Shown in pieces: positions 10,758 to 23,441 of a DNA stretch of 64,000 nt (positions within the stretch are counted from its first letter, which is position 1; each line of letters opens with the position of its first letter). The DNA is taken from NCBI GenBank assembly GCA_963969345.1, contig OZ017769.1:8993725-9057724 (forward strand), written 5' to 3'. This DNA comes from Turbatrix aceti. Lineage: Eukaryota > Nematoda > Chromadorea > Rhabditida > Panagrolaimidae. The notes under the pieces are model-generated. The model saw nothing but the letters and a program-made list of their open reading frames with translations. It was not told the origin of the DNA and made no database searches. The position numbers were made by a program, and so were the translations under genes.

Positions 10758-11877
10758 TCCTCCAAAAACTCGGCAAATCCTGCATATAAATTTTTTAATG
10801 CATGTCAAGTAGGTTGTTGGCGGACTAGGAAATTAAATTTTGCAGAATCTTCAGGATGTGTATTGTAAGTCGTAGGACAAAGACTGAAATTTCTATTTTT
10901 AAAAAAATACAAAAAAATACAAACAATATGATTGCCAAAACCTAAAATGTTAGCAGGCTGAAGTAAAATAACAACTTTTACTTCCGCATTTTGTTACTTT
11001 TAGGGGTTCAGTCGAAACTGAAGTAGCACTTTTTTTCGCTATAATGTTACGTTTGATTTAGTATGCTGAAGTAGAGTAACATTTTTTGTCACTATTTTAT
11101 TACGTTTTGTTTTCCAGGCTAAATCAGCGTAACACTTTTTGTCGATATTTTATTACGTTTTGTGGGCACATTTTTTTTTGTTTTAGACGTGGGAAAAAAA
11201 ACGACACTGATTTTTTTGAAGCTTTTATGAAATTTTAGGACTGATTTTCTTGAATCATCATTTTGTTACCTTTGAGCACATTCCAATAAAAACTGGTCGA
11301 TTCGGCATTCAAATGTAGACTTGTCAAATTTAGCGTCTTCTTCCAATTTGAGAGAGTTAACGCCATATCAAGTTTTTTGTAGATCACATTTTTTTGCTAC
11401 GACGATAACATTGTTGAAAAAAAAGTCATTTTTGGAAGAAACAAATAAAAAGAACATTTTTCTTTGCAAGTGCACTTTGCATCAAAATGTGCGCAAAAAT
11501 GTGGAGAATCATCTAAAATAGAACAGAAACGCAAAAAATGCCTGTAAAAAGATTCAACCTGATCGTTTTTTACCCCCAGGGCAGCGATACAGGCTGCGAC
11601 TGTGCGCGCACTCGCATGTTGCAGGCACTCCAAGAACCTACGTTTCGTAAACTTTCGCATTCCGCGTGCAGAATGAAAAAAACAACAAAAACAACGGTCT
11701 CATTCTTGAACACGTGTTCACGTTGCATTCGAGAATGCGTACATTGGTGCGATGCAAATTGAGCAAGAATAACACTCAGCCTGTTTTGGGGATCTGCATT
11801 CCTGGTCGCCTGTTCATTTCATTCTCAGTAACCCTACAGTCGAGTGATCTTTCTTTTTTTGCTCTGCAACTAGCAAG
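10758..11877. other. inner part of arm 1 and spacer before FLYWCH gene
   Basis: It contains the dispersed gtaacat/attacgtttt repeat (10960-11160), AT-rich sequence, and a normal-composition stretch 11560-11877 that probably includes the 5' UTR or promoter of the next gene. No further gene is supported. Confidence 0.45.
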
Positions 11878-13094
11878 ATGGCCTTTGTAAGTTTGGCTTA
11901 AAACTTGCTTTCCCCGGCTTATCACTGCCTGGTTTTTTTAGTATAAGCGTTCGAAGACCCCATACCCCCGACCCTCAATCCCTACCGTAACCGGTCCTGT
12001 GCCGAAGCGGCAGCGAACCGAAAACTATGCTGTGTCGATGACAACCACCCAGCCACGTGTCTCTGCTGAACTCTATGTCGATGCTGAACCCTCGCCCTTG
12101 TCCTCTGCTTCGCGCATGGACAACAACTATCGTCGACTCAAGGCCCTCCAGATTCGCGCTCCGGCACCCGTCAGCGGTCGTGACTCCGATGAGGCGTCGA
12201 ACTCACCGCCGCGCCCTCGTCCGATCGTTCTGACGACCACCCAGCCACGTATCTTCGCTGAACTCTATAAGTCGCCCTCGGCTTCGCGCATGGACGTCAA
12301 CTACCGTCGACGCAAGGCCTTCCAGATTCGCGCCCCGACGCCCGATAGCGTTAACGAGCTCTTCGATGATCCGATCGCCCGTCCGGCTTCTCGTCAGAGT
12401 CCGGGAGTTCTGCATCCAATGCCCCTCGAGGACGAAAACTACGATGAACCCTCTCTGCCGTCGGATTCGGACAACGACATTCCCGTTCCTCCCCAGATGC
12501 GGCCTCGCAGTCACTCTGCCCATCCCCGCGTTGTCGTTCAGAAGTTGAACGACGACATCCAGAACTACTCCAATTTTCATGCAGAAGGCATGAAACAGAC
12601 CCGTAATCCCGGATTTCGCGGTGCCACACCTGCGCCGGTCCGAGCTCGTCACCTGACTCAACAGCCCAACCCGGTCACCGTTCAGCTTCCCGAAACACCG
12701 GTGGCGCCTCTTCCTTCTCGCCGGTCTCGTTCTGCTGCTCCGACTGTAAGTTATCATAAAATACATAAAAATTGAAGATTTACGAATTCACTTTCAGCGA
12801 CGTTCCGCACCTGTTTCGGCCAATGCCGTCATCGATGGCATGAATCTGAAGAGTCAGCCCAAGAAGTTGACTTTCCCGAACAGCGTCATCTACGATGGCT
12901 GGAACGGAGCGCTGGCGGCGGACAACCGCCACGTCGTCCTGAACACATACGTCTCCGGCAAAGAGTACCAGTTCAAGCGCGGCAACAAGTTCTTCTTCCG
13001 GTGCAGCGTCTGCAACGCGCGTGGCCGACTCGTGCTCAACACGTTCTACAGCGAAAATCACGTTTCGCATCGGCAATCGCCGGTGGATTTGTGA
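11878..13094 (+). CDS. FLYWCH-like zinc-finger protein with internal repeat
   Basis: Exons 11878-11886 (ATG GCC TTT only), 11942-12745 and 12798-13094 join in phase 0; stop TGA 13092-13094; 369 residues. The N-terminal half is low-complexity, Pro/Arg/Ser-rich, with a duplicated unit of about 60 residues (TTTQPR-x2-AELY ... SASRMD-x-NYRR-x-KA-x-QIRAP). The C-terminal 65 residues (GKEYQFKRGNKFFFRC-SVC ... ENHVSH) resemble a FLYWCH-type Cys2His2 module, often found in nematode transcription factors. The cysteines are CxxC and the histidines HxxH, a spacing that differs from the textbook FLYWCH, so binding may be altered. The gene lies alone in the loop between the two inverted arms. A DNA-binding role is inferred, not proven. 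Confidence 0.7.
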
Positions 13095-13805
13095 GATGTT
13101 TGGATTTTTGTTTTCGATCCGAAATTTGTAGATTCTTTTTTGTTGTTGTCGATTCGATTCGTAGGATTTATTGTTGTTGTTTTTGTAGATCGATTAGGTT
13201 TCTTTGTATTTATTGTTTTTTTTTCGATTCGATACGAGTGTCGCTCGATTTTTAGGCTTCCTTTGTGTGCATTCATAGATTTCTTCGTTGTTGTTTTTTC
13301 GTAGATCGATTAAGCTTCTTGGTATTCTACTGTTTTATGAAAAAAGGCTAAATCAAAATCACTGTCATGACTGAAAGAGGAACGGGAGATTGGAAGCTTG
13401 GAAAACAAAACGTAATAAAATAGTGACAAAAAATGTTACTCTACTTCAGCATGCTAAATCAAACGTAACATTATAGCGAAAAAAAGTGCTACTTCAGTTT
13501 CGACTGCACCTAAAAAGTAACAAAATGGTGCTAAAAGTTGTTATTTTACTTCAGCCTGCTAACATTTTAGGTTTTGGCAATCATATTTATTGTTTGTATT
13601 TTTTTAACAATAGAAATTTCAGTCTTTGTCCTACGACTTACGATACACATCCTGAAGATTCTGCAAAATTTAATATCCTAGTCCGCCAACAACCTACTTG
13701 ACATGCATTAAAAAATTTATATGCAGGATTTGCCGAGTTTTTGGGGGATATAAATACGAGCACAAAAGCTCGGAAGACAGTTCACTTGGAATCAACGGTT
13801 CTACA
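13095..13805. other. 3' flank of FLYWCH gene and inner end of arm 2
   Basis: 13095-13330 is T-rich with repeated gtagatcgatta(g/a) motifs. 13333-13397 is a dispersed repeat also present at 17919-17995. 13402-13560 is the inverted copy of the gtaacat repeat. 13560-13805 is the promoter-proximal part of arm 2. Confidence 0.5.
13749..13756 (+). promoter_or_regulatory. TATA box TATAAATA, arm 2 peptide gene
   Basis: TATAAATA lies 57 bases upstream of the ATG at 13806, within a promoter stretch nearly identical to that of the arm-1 gene. Confidence 0.6.
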
Positions 13806-13922
13806 ATGAAGTTTTTCTTGGTTGTCTTCGTTCTCCTTGCTATTGTCGCCACTGCAACTGCAGATCCCCTTGTAGGCAATTACGATAACTATTTTGGGTA
13901 TGAAGATGAAGACGTTTATTAG
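13806..13922 (+). CDS. small secreted peptide, arm 2 copy
   Basis: Single exon, 38 residues. The signal peptide MKFFLVVFVLLAIVATATA is almost the same as in the arm-1 gene. The remaining 19 residues (DPLVGNYDNYFGYEDEDVY) are acidic and Tyr-rich, without cysteine or dibasic sites, and share only a YDNY-like patch with the arm-1 product. The promoter and 5' leader are conserved between arms. Function unknown; a short secreted peptide is the most that can be said. Confidence 0.55.
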   Translation: MKFFLVVFVLLAIVATATADPLVGNYDNYFGYEDEDVY

Positions 13923-14559
13923 AAATGGAGAGCCCAGGGATAAAACACCCATGGATACCAGCTACTGATTTTTCATGACTCCAAAAATTGACATGTTGGA
14001 TGATGGAAATAAATAAAATGCACGCAAAACTTGAGGGCAAGCGTTGTTGAGGCCGATTTAGGGAAAGTACGCCAACCCCGATTCCAGTGACTTTGGAGTC
14101 GCTCCGCTCCCGCTCGGGCTTACCCATCCATTTTTAACCAAAATTAAACCTGATGATGTCGGATACATTTTAGTAGCCAGCGAGCTCGAACGCAAAAATT
14201 TTAATTTGTTCGCGAATAAACTCGAACAAACACAAACGCTCGCCAAACCCTGACCCGACTTTTGTGGCCAGCCGACCGGATTTTATGCCTTCCGTGTCAA
14301 AGTCGACTCTTCTAGAACGCACGTAAATTTACGCGTAAACATACAGGTTCATTAATCATTCAACCTGTATCCGTTCCGGATGGGCCCCTCTACGTACGAG
14401 TCGCCATCATCATCTTCGTCACCTTCTGACTGACTGTTCATTGTAGTGTTGTATGTATGCTATGGTGCGTACGAGATAGAGAATAAATGAAAAAAAAAAA
14501 TTACGTTCAACTGATACCCGACAACCAAAAAAAATACAAAAAATTGTCGGTGCATTGAA
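13923..14559. other. outer part of arm 2 without gene
   Basis: Copy of the DDB1-like 3' flank, interrupted by the insertion at about 14363-14498, which includes AATAAA (14482-14487) followed by ten or more A. No gene seen. Confidence 0.5.
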
Positions 14560-14646
14560 TCAGTGCATGGCCCAGAGTTGGCGCAGGTAACGAAAAACTT
14601 CCATCCTGACAGGCAGTCTTTTGCCTGAAAACCTCAGGTTCTCCGG
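14560..14646 (-). pseudogene. 3' end fragment of the DDB1-like gene
   Basis: The minus strand encodes the last 28 or so residues of the DDB1-like protein (LRFSGKRLPVRMEVFRYL...WAMH) and its TGA at 14560-14562. The frame is intact but nothing upstream of the penultimate block is present. It is a by-product of the inverted duplication, not a working gene. Confidence 0.85.
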
Positions 14647-15069
14647 TAACATTATAACGAAAAAAAAGTGTTATTTTTATTTTATTACGTTTTGTTTTGC
14701 AGGCTAAATCACTAAATCAGAGTAACACTTTTTGTCGAAACTGAAATAACACTTTTTTTCGCTATAATGTTACGTTTGATTTAGCATGCTGAAGTAGAGT
14801 AACATTTTTTGTCACTATTTTATTACGTTTTGTATTCCGGGCTTTTTTTGCTTTTGACGCGGAAAAAGAAACGACACTAACTTTTCTGAAGTTTTGTCTC
14901 GACGCGAAGGTTTTCTTTGGTACGTAAACTTTCTTTATATCAAGATACATATTCTTATATGTATTTCTAGTGGTTTTTATAATAATTACGTGCACATTGT
15001 ATGATACAAAATTGATCAAAGACAAACGGTATACGGTACAAAAAACACGGTATGTTGACAAAGTATGAA
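14647..15069. repeat. dispersed gtaacat/attacgtttt repeat and E2-gene 3' flank
   Basis: 14647-14840 holds further copies of the repeat that closes both arms (GTAACATTTTTTGTCACTAT, ATTACGTTTTGT). 14890-15069 is the AT-rich 3' flank of the next minus-strand gene. Confidence 0.6.
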
Positions 15070-15626
15070 TCACTTCTTGACCGGAAAACCCAGCGTCTTG
15101 CGAACCAGTTTGTGGGCAATGTTCTCGAACTGTTTTCTGTCTTCTCGCCACATCTTGGCAGCATTGACGTTGGCTGCGGACTCGTCGTTGGGAGCGGCAA
15201 TCATGGATACGACGGAGAGGAGGATCTTTTCGACGGATTGCACGGGAGACCATCGCTCGTTTGACAGCTCGTAGCCGGTGGGATCCTCGCCGGGTGAGTG
15301 AAGGATGGAGATGCAAACCCGGCCGTCCGGGTAGATGTTGGGATGGAAGAGATCGCACGTGAAGCGCATCTTGGGCGGCGAGAGAGGGTAGTCTTCGTCG
15401 AACGTGATCTTGGCGGGGAAGACGCCGTACTCGAAGCACGTGCCTTCCGGGCCAACGATCACGCAGTCCCATTCAAAGAAGTTCTCTTCGTCGGCGGGAC
15501 CCGCGATGATGCCTTCCGGCGGATTTGCTGCGAGTTCTGAAATGCTTTTTTGAGATTGGAGGCCAAAAAAGTTGAAAACCAACGTTTGAACTCGGTCATG
15601 AGCCGACGAAGAGCAAATCCAGCCAT
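15070..15626 (-). CDS. ubc-14: UBE2G2-type ubiquitin-conjugating enzyme E2
   Basis: Exons 15584-15626 and 15070-15536 join in phase 1; 169 residues (human UBE2G2 has 165). The start MAGFALRRLMTEFKQL aligns with the human N-terminus. The UBC fold is complete: NPPEGI, ENFFEW, YPLSPPKMRFTC and HPNIYPDGRVCIS with the active cysteine at residue 89. It also has the acidic insertion after the active site (SPGEDPTGYE) that marks the G2/R1 class. This class works with membrane E3 ligases in ER-associated degradation. The symbol is given by analogy with the C. elegans UBE2G2 orthologue. It lies 608 bases downstream of the GPI gene on the same strand, so co-transcription is possible. Confidence 0.93.
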
Positions 15627-16234
15627 GGCGTAGACGTGAATGTGGCGAAGAATACGTCACGCGTCTGAAAAACAAGAATACAATAAAAACGTGCTCCCGA
15701 CACGAAAACGCGTTCGCACTTTTTCACAAGCACTGTTTTATAAAAGTGTTACGATTTTTTTGAGTGTTCATATAAAATTTAATTTATTTTTGTTTTTGTG
15801 CATGTAAATTCTAACTTTGTCTTGGCACGAAATTTTGTGTTTTACGATTTTTATTCTCGACACGAAATTTCGTATGTTACGGTTTTTTTATAATTTCCCG
15901 TATTTTTTTCGCTTTTTTCATTTTTTTTGCGCTCCACCCCAAATCCAATGTATCAACAACGCTCCAAACGTTTGACCCCTTTCTATCTCCTTTGCAAATC
16001 AGTTTACTCCTGCACAGGTCATAAACATAATAATTACCGTAATACTCTCTAATCAGGTTACGTGGACAAAAAATATAAAGTAACACGTTAGTCTACAAAT
16101 CTACAGTGCTTCAAAGAGCACTTTGGTTGGAACCAAGAGTTATTAGGACCTATAAAGGTGCAGAGGAGGGGTGTGGAAGAGATACAGCAGTTTACGATCC
16201 GGAGAGGACTACGTCGTCGCTGGGGACAATCCAT
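15627..16234. other. spacer between E2 and GPI genes
   Basis: AT-rich, with cacgaaat-type motifs near 15700-15870 and a more balanced stretch 15930-16234 that is probably the GPI 3' UTR. No gene seen. Confidence 0.5.
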
Positions 16235-19157
<2,923 letters not shown>

Positions 19158-20604
19158 TTTTTATTGTTGTTGTCAAGTCTGAAATTTGGATCTTGAAAAC
19201 ATGGTGTCAAAAAAATGCAAAAATCACGGTGAAAAAGCGCGTAATGCTTGGTTGCACGTTTTTATGGAAAAAAATGTCCATGTTTTCTTTCCCAACACAA
19301 AAAAAGAGTGTTCCACAAAAATTATCATCGCCACCAGGTTCACCTGGCGTTTGTTTGTTATAAAAACAACAACACGCAAAAATCGAGTGTCATAGCCAAA
19401 AAAATGGTGTGAAAAAACGCGTAACAATTTTTTTGTCTGCGTTTTTTTAATGATCGTAAAAGACAAAAAAAAGTGTTCTATAAAAATTATCAAAACCAGG
19501 TGCACCTGACGTCGTATGTACGTACAAATAAATAACAGCACCACGCGCATTGAATTTTGTAGCCAAAAAAATGGACGAGAAGAAAATAGAAGTCGTCTAT
19601 CTCTGTTTTGTCTCCGCCCCCCAAAAACGAAAAACGCCCGATCAACTCGGGCCTTCTGTCATCATGACAACAACAAATGAGCACAAAAAGACGGAAAACA
19701 GGTGAAAGACCAGCAACCAGCACCCAACCTTCCCCTAATCATAAAAAAGATCATCGTCGACAAGAACAAAAAGGAAAAACACACGATCTTGCAGAGAGAA
19801 GCCAAAACATAGCACCAAATTTTTTTTCTAACTAAAAACAGCAGTAAAATTTTTTTTGGTCTAACAAACCATAAAAAAATTGCTCTCACAAAACGGTATT
19901 TTTTTGATGCTGCCAACTTTTTTTCAAAATTTTATCAAATAAACACAAAAGAGAAGAAGAATTTTTCACAAGAAAAATGAAAACAAAAGAAGGAAAAACA
20001 CACGATCGTGAAGAAAAAAGCCAAAACATAGCCACGGTTTTTTGAAAAACTAAAAACAGCAGCGAATTTGTTTTAAAAATAAATAAAAATTTTAATTTTT
20101 TTTTCTGTTAATTTTTCACGACGCCACAGGAAATTTTAATTTTCTTGATTCTGTTATTTTTTTTCATTTTTTATCAAATAAAGACAAAAGAGAAGGAGAA
20201 CAGAAAGACCAGCAACCAACAAACCAGCACCCGTCCATAAAAAAGACCATCAGCATTTTTGACAAGAAAATGGAAAAGAAAAACACACGATCTTGCAGAG
20301 AGAGGGGAGCCGTCGCGACGGCCGTCGGTTGATCGGGCGATTGACACGCGGAGATAAGGCCAGATCAGGCCAGCGTTCGTGCAACGCGTCGAAGATAAAC
20401 CACCATCGTCCGGGGGATAACGCAAATTTTAATCACAGGATTTTGATACGTGACATACAATTTTTTTCACAAGAAAAAGTGAATGAACGAGGACAAAAAA
20501 TGCATTGCCGCACGCTTTTTTTTTGCCTGGATCGAGATCACAGATGAATGACAAGATAAAATCTTTCGAGGTCGAATGATGAATAAATAAATAAATATAA
20601 TAAA
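19158..20604. repeat. gene-free region with degenerate local duplications
   Basis: 19200-19420 is repeated at about 19430-19590 (each with a accaggt(t/g)cacctg(g/a)cg core and aaaaaacgcgtaa). A unit with gaccagcaacca, aaaaacacacgat, gccaaaacatag and ctaaaaacagcag appears around 19690-19860 and 19970-20070, and in part again at 20205-20320. All are A-rich. No gene is supported. Confidence 0.55.
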
Positions 20605-23441
20605 TTAGACGTATGGCAGCCAGTTGACGTGCATCATGGTTCCGATGAAGTAGTAACCGAGGAGGTACGTGAGCATGACAAAGTGAATCGGTTGAGCGCG
20701 GGCGTAGTGCGAGAGGAAGGGCAGGAGAAACGGGCGAAGAAGGTCGTCGTTGGACCGGAGACGAGGCGTCTGCCGACACATGATCCGGGCTATCACGATC
20801 GAGATGTACGGCGAGCACGAAAACAACAGACGGATGCTCACCTCCACGTTGTAGACAAAGAGGCCCGCGAGCGCCATGAGACCGGAGTGGATGGCAAACG
20901 GGATCAGCATCCGGGAGTCGGATATTGTTTCTTCCAGCCTTAAAAAAATGAAAAATGAGTTTTTAGTCAAAATTTGGTCCCTGGAAACCCAAAAAACTCG
21001 AAAAAGCGCATTTTTTTTAATATTTATAAATTTTCGCTTCGGAAGCCGCAAAAAAATAACTTTGAATTTAAAATGTACAATATCGATGATTTTTGATTTT
21101 TTTTTGTTTTGGGCATAAAAAATCTGTCGACGCACAAAAAAAAATTTGGGTCATAGTATAATAAAAAAATTCTGGTTCGGGTACTCGAAAACTCGAAAAA
21201 TGTTTATCAAATTTTTTTTTTTCAAAATCCAAGGAAAATTCAAAATTTTGGTTCAGTAACTGCAAAAATTGGATTTTGGCATAAAAACTCTCGAATTTTG
21301 AGTTCATTAAATTCTCATTTTTGGTTGAAAACGTCGAGATTTCGAGTCGGAAATCAGAACACACTGTTTTTTTTTAAACTCAGTAAAAAACCTATTTTTC
21401 GCTTCAGAAAGCGCAATAAATTTTTTTAGGGACTTTCCGGCCAAATTTCCAAAAATTTCAAATTTCGGTTTATGAACCCCAAAAAAACTACCCAAAACCC
21501 CTCAGAAATTTTTTCACCAACCTCCTCGGATCTATGACCAAGTCGCAGAGCAGATCAATGAGCCCGTAGAAGACAAAACCAATCGTGGGGGCGGCAATGA
21601 GGAAAAAAGGCAACTTTCTCAGCTGCCAGTATCCAAAGATCCCGACATTCCAGTACTTCTCCTGGACGGCAGCGTAGTAGCTGGGGAGAAGCCACGAGTC
21701 TTCGAGGTGGCCGCACCACGCGAGGTTTGCCACGTCACCGGGGAAGATGCGTCCCGTCGAGTTGGAGGGATCGTCGAACAAAATCGGGATCTGGACCTTG
21801 CAGAAATGCGCTTCGATCGCGTAGGAAAAAATTCTCAGGGGCACTGCCATGACGACGAGACAGGCTGCCAGCCAGGCAGCGGATTTCAGCATTCGGCAGA
21901 TTAGATGGGCTTTTTGGTCGACAAAAACACGGCGACCCCGGTGATCCGTGTCGATGAGGGCTTCGATGAGGAGCGCGTAGCCGAGGTAGCCAATGTTCAG
22001 CAGCCCGTTGGAGCGAGCCATGAAGGCGAAGGCAAACAGGGCGGCGGCGAGCAGGTGATTGACCTTGTTGAAGTACCCCAACTACAATTAAAAAATTTTT
22101 TTTGACTTATAAAAAATAAAAAAAAAATTTTTATAAATACAAAAAAAAATTCAAACATGCAATTAACAAAACCCCCATTAATTAACCAACCTGAATAAGC
22201 AGCATTCCGCCGAAGGTCGCCATCGAGTACACAGACTCTGTATAAACGCTAGAGAAAAACACACTCGCCGGATTCCAGCAAAAAACGTAGACCGTGACGA
22301 TGCCGACCTTGAGACTCCTCGTCAGCCGGTACGAGAGCTCCAGCAGGATGAGTCCGGTCACGACGAAGGCCACGTTGGACAGGCCGACGCCGACGATGAC
22401 CATGGAAGACCTGAGCGAGATCCAGCCGGTCGCAAGGTGCAGAAAACCCCCGGCAAAACGCAGAAATCCGGGCAGGAGGGGGAAGAAGGCCAACTCGCTT
22501 TCCCACGTGTATCCGTGCTCTGCGACGTGCAGAAAGTGTCGGGCATCCCATTTTGCCAGGCCACCGATGGCGAGTTCAACCGTGTTGTCGATCATTGAGG
22601 TGTCTGGAAAATTTTGGGGTTGGGAACAAAAAAATTGGCTGGCAAAGGCAAAAATAAGTTTTTATAAAACAAACATTTTTTTGGTAACAAAAAACTGAAA
22701 AAAAGGATGGAAAAAAATATATTTTTAGAAAAAATTTTTTTTGACAAATTAACGAAAAAAAGACCAAAATTACGGTTTTTTTATAAAACAAAATTCAGGT
22801 TTTTCGTGAAAACATTTTATTGGAAAACCTGTAAAATTTCACCCTGACCGTTGTTTTAGTTTTTTAGGCCAATTTTATGCTTTCGTAAAAAATGATGTCA
22901 AATTTCAAAAAAAACACCAAAAACATTTTTTATTTCAATTTTTTGTGTTATGTTTTTTTATAAAAAACCGTAAAACTTCAGCATTCCCGCGAAGGCATTT
23001 TTTGGCCCAATTTTATGCCCTCGCAAAGAAATGACGCAAGAACGCCAAAAAACCCCCTCAAAAGTTGCACTCACTGGTCCCAGGCAAAACAACGCCTTTG
23101 AACGCGTCGGTCGGCCAGTCCCGCATGATGCAATTGATGAAAAACTGGAAACATAGCAAAAACACCCGGCTAAAGATGAGCTGTTGTCTGACGACGGATT
23201 TGACGTCTTCGGGAATCGGGGTAAAATCCCTCGATTCAGAAGCCAGCGATCCAGAAGCCTGAAAAATCCGGACGTTCATACAAAATCCAGCATAAAAAAA
23301 ATAACTCACGGAAGAATACCGCGTTCCACAGGATTCTTCAGCGCTCGAGAGATCGTCATCGTCGTCGTGATCGGAGACGGGTGGAGTCGTCTCGTTGCCC
23401 TTCGGCAGCTGCGGCTGTCGACGTCGACGAGCACGCGCCAT
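20605..23441 (-). CDS. pigv-1: GPI mannosyltransferase 2 (PIG-V)
   Basis: Exons 23310-23441, 23075-23258, 22191-22603, 21522-22081 and 20605-20938 join in phase to 540 residues. A charged cytosolic N-terminus (Arg-rich, then an Asp run) precedes the first membrane helix. The luminal catalytic segment KWDARHFLHVAEHGY...ELAFFPLLPG matches PIG-V (WDAxHF..IAEHGY). Further marks are YTESVYS, ARSNGLLN, a W-C near the large loop, YWNVGFFGYW-like QEKYWNVGIFGYW, and the C-terminal LLGYYFIGTMMHVNWLPYV. PIG-V adds the second mannose during GPI-anchor assembly in the ER. The N-terminal extension of about 60 residues is longer than in human. It is head-to-head with the TBC gene 1.8 kb away. Confidence 0.93.

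Larger units (their letters stand above)
9902..11118 (+). repeat. inverted duplication, arm 1
   Basis: About 1.2 kb that recurs in reverse complement at 13401-14648. It starts inside the last exon of the DDB1-like gene, runs through its 3' flank and a minus-strand small peptide gene, and ends in a dispersed repeat (about 10960-11160) with GTAACATTTTTTGTCACTAT and TTTTATTACGTTTTGT. Similarity is nearly base-for-base except in the mature-peptide part and one insertion in arm 2. Confidence 0.9.
13401..14648 (-). repeat. inverted duplication, arm 2
   Basis: Reverse-complement copy of 9902-11118. It ends with a fragment of the last DDB1-like exon (14560-14646). Relative to arm 1 it carries an extra stretch of about 135 bases (about 14363-14498) ending GAATAAATG plus a run of A. 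Confidence 0.9.
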
